Source of the DNA: Branchiostoma floridae
Taxonomy: Eukaryota > Chordata > Leptocardii > Amphioxiformes > Branchiostomatidae
Direction of reading: 5' to 3'
Length of the DNA: 64,000 nucleotides
Assembly: GCF_000003815.2 (NCBI RefSeq)
Contig: NC_049985.1
Coordinates: 2,473,639 to 2,537,638 of the forward strand
Each line of letters opens with the position of its first letter. Position 1 is the first letter of the stretch. Shown piece by piece: positions 57,350 through 64,000 of the stretch. A program made the translations under genes and the position numbers. The notes under the pieces are model-generated. The model searched no databases. It worked only from the letters and a program-made list of their open reading frames with translations, and was not told the DNA's origin.

Positions 57350-57700
57350 AAAGAACCCCGAATAAAATGTATGTTACAAGTTGATAGATTTGCTTCTCGA
57401 AGTCATGACGACATCTTGACATGACTGAATTGACATGACGAACATACGTTTGTTTTTGTCAGTGGGTAATCAGGTATAATATGTGACCCCTTTTGACCCC
57501 AACTGACCTCTGAACGGGGTCACTTCCTGTGTCACTTACTGGCAAGAGACGAGAGAGGAACGCGACGCGGTCACGTCTTTCCAGTGATTTCATCTACCCG
57601 TCGTGTTTTTTTGAATTTGACTGCTCCAGAGTAGACGAAGTAAGGTAGAGAACCTTACTGACGCATTGATTTTGACCAAAAAATGCAATCTTTTTACCTT
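57350..57700 (+). promoter_or_regulatory. Zinc-finger gene promoter-like block P3 with DR4-DR4 half-sites and putative exon 1
   Basis: Half-sites begin at 57484, 57494 and 57504 (TGACCC, TGACCC, TGACCT). GACGAACATACGTTTG and GGGTAATCAGG precede and GCGGTCACGTC follows. A donor A|GTAAGG lies at 57640. The next acceptor with a finger exon is at 58590. Confidence 0.55.
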
Positions 57701-58606
57701 ACGGCTACTCGGACTACAGCGTGTTGGAAGCCTGGCCTCATGGGGGAGGGGGGCGAATGGTTGTAAAAAATAATACGTTAGATGTATCAAGGAGGTTAAA
57801 ATTCGTTCTATCCTCCTTGGATGTATCAAATGTAACAAAACCTTCTCCTGATACATTGAGGTTACACCCAAACTCGACGAACACATCTTGAAATACAAAT
57901 CTGGTGCGGGTCACTGAAAGCTCAAATCCATGGAGCTCGACAGATCATAGTTACTCAATGAGGTTAGATTGAAGCTCCGTAGTAAAGTTCAAGAGGTTAT
58001 ATCCTCCTTGGTATAGTATAATGTAATATAGCACAGTACAGTAGATTGGAGTAGTGTATAGTAGATAAAACTACAGTAGAGTAGTGTATACTTGTAGAGT
58101 AGAGTAGTGCAGAGTACAGAACAGCATAGTAGTGCTGAGAAGCATACTGAATAAACTACAGTAGTGAAGAGTACGGTGTAGTAGAGAACAGTAGTCTTAT
58201 GTCTTTGTACCCGCCTGCCTCCAGGAATTCCCAAGAAGGTTTTTGTACTTTTTTACGGTGCCAGAAGTAGCTGTGAGGTGCATGGATACAATAACTGTAC
58301 AAGTTCAAGGGTATAATAAGCCCAGAGTATGTTTTTCACACATGTATGCTACCTACTGCGTCAATATTTCAGTGGTAGTAAAATCAGTGGTACCTGTACT
58401 AATTATCAATATATTTTCTATGATTTTCAACGTGGCAGGTGGGCTGAAAAGCTCTCAGTACATCTTTATTATAACGTTGTTATGTCGCAACATTGCATCA
58501 CTAGTATTATATTCAAGTATATGTACAAGGACTGATTAGCAATTGCCACAATACTGATTGTGATTTATTTGTCAAATGGTTATCTTTCAGGTAAGTGAAG
58601 AAAGAG

Positions 58607-59275
58607 ATGGCTGATTCAAACTTTGGTGGTCATGGACAGGAGCAAGCCAGTAAGAAACCCTACATGTGTGGGGAGTGTGGGTACAGGACTGCTTATAAGT
58701 CTCACTTATCCCAACATATGAGAAGACACACTGGAGAGAAACCCTACATGTGCGGTGAGTGTGGGTACAGAGCATCTCAGAAGTCTACCTTATCCCAACA
58801 TATGAAAACTCATACTGGAGAGAAACATTACAAGTGTGACCTGTGTGACTATTCCACAGCTGTGAAATCCAATTTGAACCGACATCAATTAAATCACACA
58901 GGGGAGAAACCCTACATGTGTGGGGAGTGTGGATACAGGGCGGTTGAGAAGTCTACCTTATCCCAACATATGAAAACTCATACAGGAGAGAAACCCTACA
59001 AGTGTGACCAGTGTGATTATTCTGCAGCCCATAGATTTGCTTTGACCGTTCATCAAAGAAAACACACTGATGAGAAACCCTACATGTGTGGAGAGTGTGG
59101 GTACAGGATGGCTCATAAGTCTGCCTTATCCACACATATGAAAATTCATACAGGAGAGAAACCCTACAAGTGTAACTGGTGTGACTATTCTGCTGAATGG
59201 AAATCCAATTGGGACAAACATGAAATAAAACAGGCCAGTGAGAAACCTACAAGTGTGGGGAGTGTGGATACATGA
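58607..59275 (+). CDS. C2H2 zinc-finger protein 3 (6 full fingers, frameshifted end)
   Basis: The coding exon encodes 222 residues from ATG 58607 (MADSNF). The acceptor TTTCAG is at 58590. The fingers run A-A-B-A-B-A-B, breaking the strict alternation seen in its paralogs, so one B finger was lost or one A gained at the start. The seventh finger ends in Gln where the last zinc ligand His should be. A one-base loss at about 59246 (GAAACCTAC for GAAACCCTAC) then shifts the frame. In the shifted frame a further finger continues. It is shorter than its neighbours and may be in decay or still used as a short protein. Confidence 0.82.
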   Translation: MADSNFGGHGQEQASKKPYMCGECGYRTAYKSHLSQHMRRHTGEKPYMCGECGYRASQKSTLSQHMKTHTGEKHYKCDLCDYSTAVKSNLNRHQLNHTGEKPYMCGECGYRAVEKSTLSQHMKTHTGEKPYKCDQCDYSAAHRFALTVHQRKHTDEKPYMCGECGYRMAHKSALSTHMKIHTGEKPYKCNWCDYSAEWKSNWDKHEIKQASEKPTSVGSVDT

Positions 59276-59610
59276 CTGCGAGGAAGAGTAACTTGTCCCA
59301 ACATATGACTCCTCATACTTGAGGGAAACCCTACAAGTACAAGTGTGACCAATGTGAGTTTTCTAATAAAAAAAGGGGTTTTGGACTGTTATCAAGTAAA
59401 GCACACTTGTCAAGTGAGAAACCTGGATGTATGGTTACAGGACAGCTGTGAGGTTTGGTATATTCCAACATGTGAGAACTCCTATGGGAGGAAAGCCCTA
59501 CATGTGTGACCAGTGTGAATACATGTATACTGAAAAAAGGAAGACTCTAGACTACCATATATCAAAACACATTGGTGAGAGCCACATGTGTGAGGGCAGT
59601 CAGTGACTTA
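59276..59610 (+). pseudogene. Decayed fingers of zinc-finger gene 3
   Basis: Finger pieces in changing frames (CGECGYMTARKSNLSQHM, KPYKYKCDQCEFSNK, KALHVCDQCEY-like) with stops continue to about 59610. Confidence 0.65.
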
Positions 59611-59639
59611 CAGTCAAGTATTGAAGATTTTGACTTGAG

Positions 59640-60660
59640 GATTTCTGCCACTAAAACATATTACCGATATTCGTACCACAAAGATTGAAATTTAGTACTG
59701 GACAAAGATAAAATCATTGATATTGTACATGTATACAGTATGGGTATGAAAATCAGCACCACCTTTGAACTGTGAATAGTTTCATCAGGTTGGTATGGTA
59801 CTGAATAGGGATGGGTACCAGTACAGAAAATTCAGGTCCAAAGGATCAGGTCCAGGTCCGGACCTGAAGCTGGACCTGATGCAGTATGACTCATACCAAT
59901 AGTCCATTTCGCTACTAAGAAATCTGTTTGGTGGAGTATTAGACTTACACTGGCGTTTTAAAATCCTGCAATGCTAACTGCACCTGTACGATTGGCTGTA
60001 AGACTTGGTAGAAATTACTATAAACTCTACTCTTCTTCACTCTTGTTATTTTCTTCCACCTGCAAGCGCCAAAACGTGTGAATGCCTGATAGAATAATCT
60101 GTTAGTTTTCTAATCGGTCCAACATCCGGTCCACCTAATTTTTTCCTGTCCGTTTTTTTTGGACCAGTCCAATAAGAAAAAACGGTTTTGTACCGGTACG
60201 CTGTACCGATACCCAGCCCTAGTACTGAATATGAATGGGTGTCTGTACAAAACCGTTTTTGTTGTTGTTGGACCGGTCCAGAAAACAGAGGCATTTAGTG
60301 TCGTTTACATGACTCAGATAGAAATTTAAAATGCCAGTGACGTCGAATACACAAATCAGAAGCCTTTTTTTTCAGAATGGACCATTGTTTTGAGTAGCGC
60401 CCATTCACAAATTTTCATAGATACTTAGGTCCAGGTTCAAGTCCAGACCACATTCTTAAGATAAATAGAAAGGTTGCACAAGCTGTTGACGTTCATATTA
60501 TTTATTCATTTAGTCTATTTACACCCGCCATGTAAATTGTAATGTATGTATCACACTGCTTAACCTTCTGGGAACGCATTGTAAACATCTCAGTCATTAT
60601 ACATGTATATGTCAATAATTTCTGTTTTTGACTGCATCTGTAAGCAGTGATGCATGTTGC
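59640..60660. repeat. Intergenic sequence with inverted GTACC/GGACC repeats
   Basis: CAGGTCCA-type and GGACCGGTCC-type repeats occur, and an inverted pair (AAAACGGTTTTGTACC at about 60178; GTACAAAACCGTTTTTG at 60244). No gene is visible. Confidence 0.45.
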
Positions 60661-60900
60661 TGCGTAACAATGTGAACTAGTCAGAATTGCCCTGAGGAAG
60701 GTGACAGATGGTCACCGATATCCTCCAAGCAGAAGTTGGGTCGCAGGGATTAGATACTAATGTAGGCAAAATCCCGGCCACAACTATCTAATGCCCGCAA
60801 CCTAAAACTCTGCTTGGAGAATAGGTCACCAAAATGTTGTTGAAAAGTAAGCTGGTGTTGTGTAAAAAAAGAGTTTCTTTATTCAGCACTATCTTTGTTT
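60660..60900 (+). mobile_element. Hammerhead-like repeat interrupted by a MITE
   Basis: The copy reads CCTGAGGAAGGTGACAGATG, GTCACCGA, then after the insert CACCAAAATGTTG and a CTTTATTCAGCAC end, like 34313-34410. It is split by the element at 60719. Confidence 0.5.
60719..60824. mobile_element. Small MITE, TCTCCAAGCAGA family
   Basis: TATCCTCCAAGCAGAAGTT and AACTCTGCTTGGAGAATA-type termini are inverted. The flanks GTCACCGA/GTCACCAA look like an 8-bp duplication with one change. Confidence 0.7.
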
Positions 60901-61131
60901 TGAGGTTCTTCCCAAAAGCACAGGCTCACTGCATATGATACATTTTTGTACCTTTCTTAAGCTTCAATAAACATTCTGTTGACTGTATGTCGTGTTTATG
61001 CCATCAATGAAAACCATTGTTTACTTTCTGGAACAGATTGAACTGTAATTTTTGCAATAACATAACGTGACGTCACAGCAGCAGTGGATTGTTCATTCCT
61101 TGACAAAGGCTGGAGCTGGTCAGTCTAAGTT

Positions 61132-61384
61132 CATCCTCCTACGCAGGGACATCCAACAGCCAAACCGCCTGTCTGGATGTACCCTACTCTTTCGACCGTC
61201 ACTCTTAGTTACTGACCGCCCTGCTTATAAATATTAATGAGCTTACCCATATATACGCGAGACCCCTTTTGAAAACTGAAAGGCTATTCTCTGATTGGCT
61301 GACAGCTGGTTTTTGGGGAGACATCCACAGGAACTAAGAGTGACGGGTACATTTGGATGTCGGATGTCCCTGCGTAGGAGGATG
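61132..61384. mobile_element. Fold-back MITE
   Basis: The arms CATCCTCCTACGCAGGGACA and TGTCCCTGCGTAGGAGGATG are inverted, with a second internal pair (CACTCTTAGTT/AACTAAGAGTG). Confidence 0.78.
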
Positions 61385-61849
61385 TCTAATTTGTGTAAGT
61401 CAACTTTCTTTGTGTTGGATTTGGTCCCAGAATGACATCTGCCAACACAGATGAACTTTCAAGTTAACATCATTTACTTTGTGCAAGAGTTCAGGTACTA
61501 CTAGTATTTCTACCGAGACTATTCTAGTCTAGACTAGACTTGAACTCGGCTGAACGAGGGAGTGAAGCCTTTTCTTCGAAACCCGCCCCCTTTCAATGGT
61601 AATACACAATGTAGCCTTAAGTAAATAGGTGGCAGGAAGAATCCCCAAATTTGTTGTAAGACATCATCCTGCATGGGTGTTGTAACATCTGTGCAGACAG
61701 GGCAACTCTGAGGTCTCACTGTAACGTTATTTGTGCGACCAAGGAGGTTCTATCCCGATACTATAGATGTGTGGCGACTTAATAGTACAAGCAAAAGGTC
61801 CTTGCTTTATGCCACTTTACAATGTAGCTTTAGTAGCAATCATAACCTC

Positions 61850-62260
61850 ATTGGTTAAAGTTCTAAACAACAGATTTTAAGGAAATTTCATTATGCAAAA
61901 TGTAACGTTCTCTGATTTATAGATTTCCTTCTCAATGTAACGACGAGAAGTAGACCTTACATGTGTGAAATGGCGTGGCGAACATACGTTTCCTGTAGGG
62001 GGTAATCAGGCATAAATTGTGACCCCTTTTGACCCCAACTGACCCTCGCACAGGTCACGGGCGTCTCTCTCTGAAGAAAGGAACGCGGCGGTCGCGGTCA
62101 CGTCTTTTCCTAGTCTTTTCCAGCGATTTGATCTACTCTTCGTGTTTTGTTGACTGCTTCAGACTGGGAGAAGTAAGGTAGAGAATGTTACTGACTTACC
62201 ATGACTTCATTTTGACCCTCAAAATGCTATCTTTTGACCTTACGGCTACTCGGACTACAT
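61850..62260 (+). promoter_or_regulatory. Zinc-finger gene promoter-like block P4 with DR4-DR4 half-sites and putative exon 1
   Basis: Half-sites begin at 62020, 62030 and 62040 (all TGACCC). GCGAACATACGTTTCC and GGTAATCAGG precede and GCGGTCACGTC follows. A donor A|GTAAGG lies at 62173. No finger exon lies between it and the window end, so a fourth gene may start here and continue beyond 64000. Confidence 0.5.
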
Positions 62261-62299
62261 CGTGTTGGATGGAAGCCTGGCCTCATGGGGAGGGGGGGG

Positions 62300-64000
62300 G
62301 GGCGAATGTTTTTCTTCTTGTTGTTCAAAACTTCCTTGTTCAAAAACAACAAGCAGACGTATTGAATGCACAAATCCTTCTCCAGATACCTTTAGGGTAC
62401 ACCTAGTCTCGACGAACTCATCTAGAAATTTAAATAGAAAGCAGGTGCGGGTCATCAAGAGATAAATCCCTAGGCTAGAGAGGTCACACAGGGACACATT
62501 AACAATGGCGCCTATGATGCATTTGCTCCCGGCGGTGGATTTGTAATCTTACCTGCTAAAATCGGACAATTTTCTTTGTGAAAAAGTATCCAGCCTCCCT
62601 TCCAACTAAGAAATTATGCTTCCTGTATGTTATCCTAGACAGAAAAGGTATCGCGGGGCTTTAGTCATAGCGACAAGCCCCGCGCGCGCGGGTCGCGCGC
62701 TCGGCGCGGGCCAGCTGTACCCAATTTACCGGGCCGCGCGGGCCGTGTCACTAGGGGTCCGGCTCCCGTAATCTGGCTCTAAAGGGTAGCTGTGAGTTAG
62801 AAATTTAACTCTTGTAACTGAACAAGTGAATATATCCACAAAAAAATGCAAATTACTTCTAAGAGTACACATTTATGCAGCAAACTATGGTCTACCTCAA
62901 TGAAGGAAGCTGAAATGGCATTCCTCACCGACCGACCTGCTAAAGACCTCCAAGTCGCCCGATCACGGGGTTTCCGGAATTTTATTGACGAGAAATTGGC
63001 CTACAATTTGGTTTTTATCTGCAGATCGGGCGAGTTGGAGAACTTAATCTACGTTATGTCGAAGTTGGGTAACATTTGAACATGCCCCATCCCAGAAAAA
63101 ACATGAAAAATTCCATAACTTGACTTTCCTTGCATCAAATATCTCTCTACAAAAAATGGCGTCTTCTTCAATCCTTTCTGTATGTAAACCAATAACAGTC
63201 CAAGCCTGGGAAGGAGAGGGTTTTGATTGGAGCTCATTTAAGCGGGAAGTTTGAATGGGCGAATTGCAATGGAGATGCCATTTTCCCTCTCAAAAGCGCC
63301 CCTTGCGGCCAGATCAAATTTATGTAGGCTGTGTCCCTGTGGGTCATGGAGTACAATAGAGTAGAGTACACATAGAAACCTGCTATAGAACTGTTGGACG
63401 CCCGTTTGAGGCACTTGACATGGTTGCGTAAAAAAAAGATTAAAAAATCGCGGTGGCCCAAATCAGGCTGTCAAAGGTGCCCACGTAATCCCCACGAGTT
63501 GTTCTATCGCCTACAGTACTCGTGTTGATTCAAATATTATTTCGGGTTGAGATTTGAAGAGTCAAAGTTAGCCTTCAAACTGGCTCTTTATGCCTGTTTT
63601 CGGCCTCGATTTCGCACTGCATGGGGGTTTCCGTGCAACCGATTACGATCATATACTTCCGGGTCGTACGAGTGAGGTCATGGAACGCGGGTCACCAGGT
63701 ATCTTGACGGTCTCAGTCTGCGCTAGGTTCGGTAGAGGAGGATTCAAGTCAGGCTTACGCATATTGTTAAATTAGGTTTGTTAAGGGACTCTTGGCGAAA
63801 GTATGTTTGAACTTGCAGAACGTTTTTTAAGTTTGTGTTTGTTCGTATCGTCTCGGCCCACGTTGCGAATCTGCAACGGTTGTAAGGTCCCTTCCGAACG
63901 AACTAAGTTACTGGCATTCTCGTAGACATCAGGAGACAAACTGTGTTAATTTGAATAACACATTTATAGAACAGTGCTGTAAGAAGTGTATACAGGGAAC
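62300..64000. other. Sequence after block P4, no gene recognised
   Basis: At 62640-62760 there is a CpG-rich patch with a GCGGGGCTT/AAGCCCCGC hairpin and GCGCGCG runs. I see no coding frame with recognisable content in the remainder. Confidence 0.5.

Noticed and set aside
44137-64000. OCA2, the usual vertebrate neighbour of HERC2
   Set aside because: No transporter-like coding sequence was found downstream; only zinc-finger genes are present.
1-64000. CRISPR array or prokaryotic system
   Set aside because: The sequence is clearly eukaryotic (spliced genes, SINEs, MITEs). Its tandem repeats lack the regular repeat-spacer structure with unique spacers.

Overview
The window looks like a chordate or other deuterostome invertebrate genome, most likely a lancelet (Branchiostoma). 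This is an inference: I see one intron-rich gene closely resembling vertebrate HERC2, single-exon rhodopsin-class receptors, a local array of C2H2 zinc-finger genes, and many short inverted-repeat transposons and tRNA-derived SINEs. There is no bacterial or organellar signal. Two 100-base N gaps (34176-34275, 51773-51872) show it is a draft scaffold.

Region 1 (about 1-45.2 kb, + strand) is the 3' part of HERC2, a giant HECT-type E3 ubiquitin ligase. I can place 33 coding exons between 523 and the stop codon at 44134-44136. They join in one frame without interruption (5405 nt, about 1800 codons) and encode the second RCC1-like propeller (RLD2), a conserved linker, the third propeller (RLD3) and the complete catalytic HECT domain, with its cysteine codon at 42466-42468. 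The N-terminal domains lie upstream of the window.

Region 2 (2216-19723) is one very large HERC2 intron. It holds a tandem duplication of roughly 6.5 kb. Each unit carries a single-exon seven-transmembrane receptor gene on the - strand (7896-9275 and 14108-15715), followed on its 3' side by a hairpin-bearing minisatellite. Both receptors have DLY in place of DRY and lack CWxP. A conserved block upstream of the receptors is present four times, although only two receptors remain.

Region 3 (30.5-44.5 kb) is the most unusual part. At least ten exons of the RLD3-HECT half, plus the stop codon and 3' UTR, are accompanied by tandem partial copies of the exon edge with its neighbouring intron. The copies carry spare splice acceptors or donors (up to five acceptors or nine donors in a row). 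Part of this could be assembly trouble. One displaced exon copy next to the N gap at 34176 looks like low-quality sequence.

Region 4 (about 45.2-64 kb, + strand) is a tandem array of C2H2 zinc-finger genes. Three coding exons (47454-48398, 53452-54321, 58607-59275) are built from an alternating pair of finger types. All three are cut short by a frameshift or a nonsense change, with decayed fingers following. Upstream of each, and once more at about 62 kb, is a shared promoter-like block with three TGACC half-sites at exact 10-bp spacing (two overlapping DR4 nuclear-receptor-type elements). Many transposon insertions separate the copies, several with clear target-site duplications and one confirmed by an empty paralogous site.
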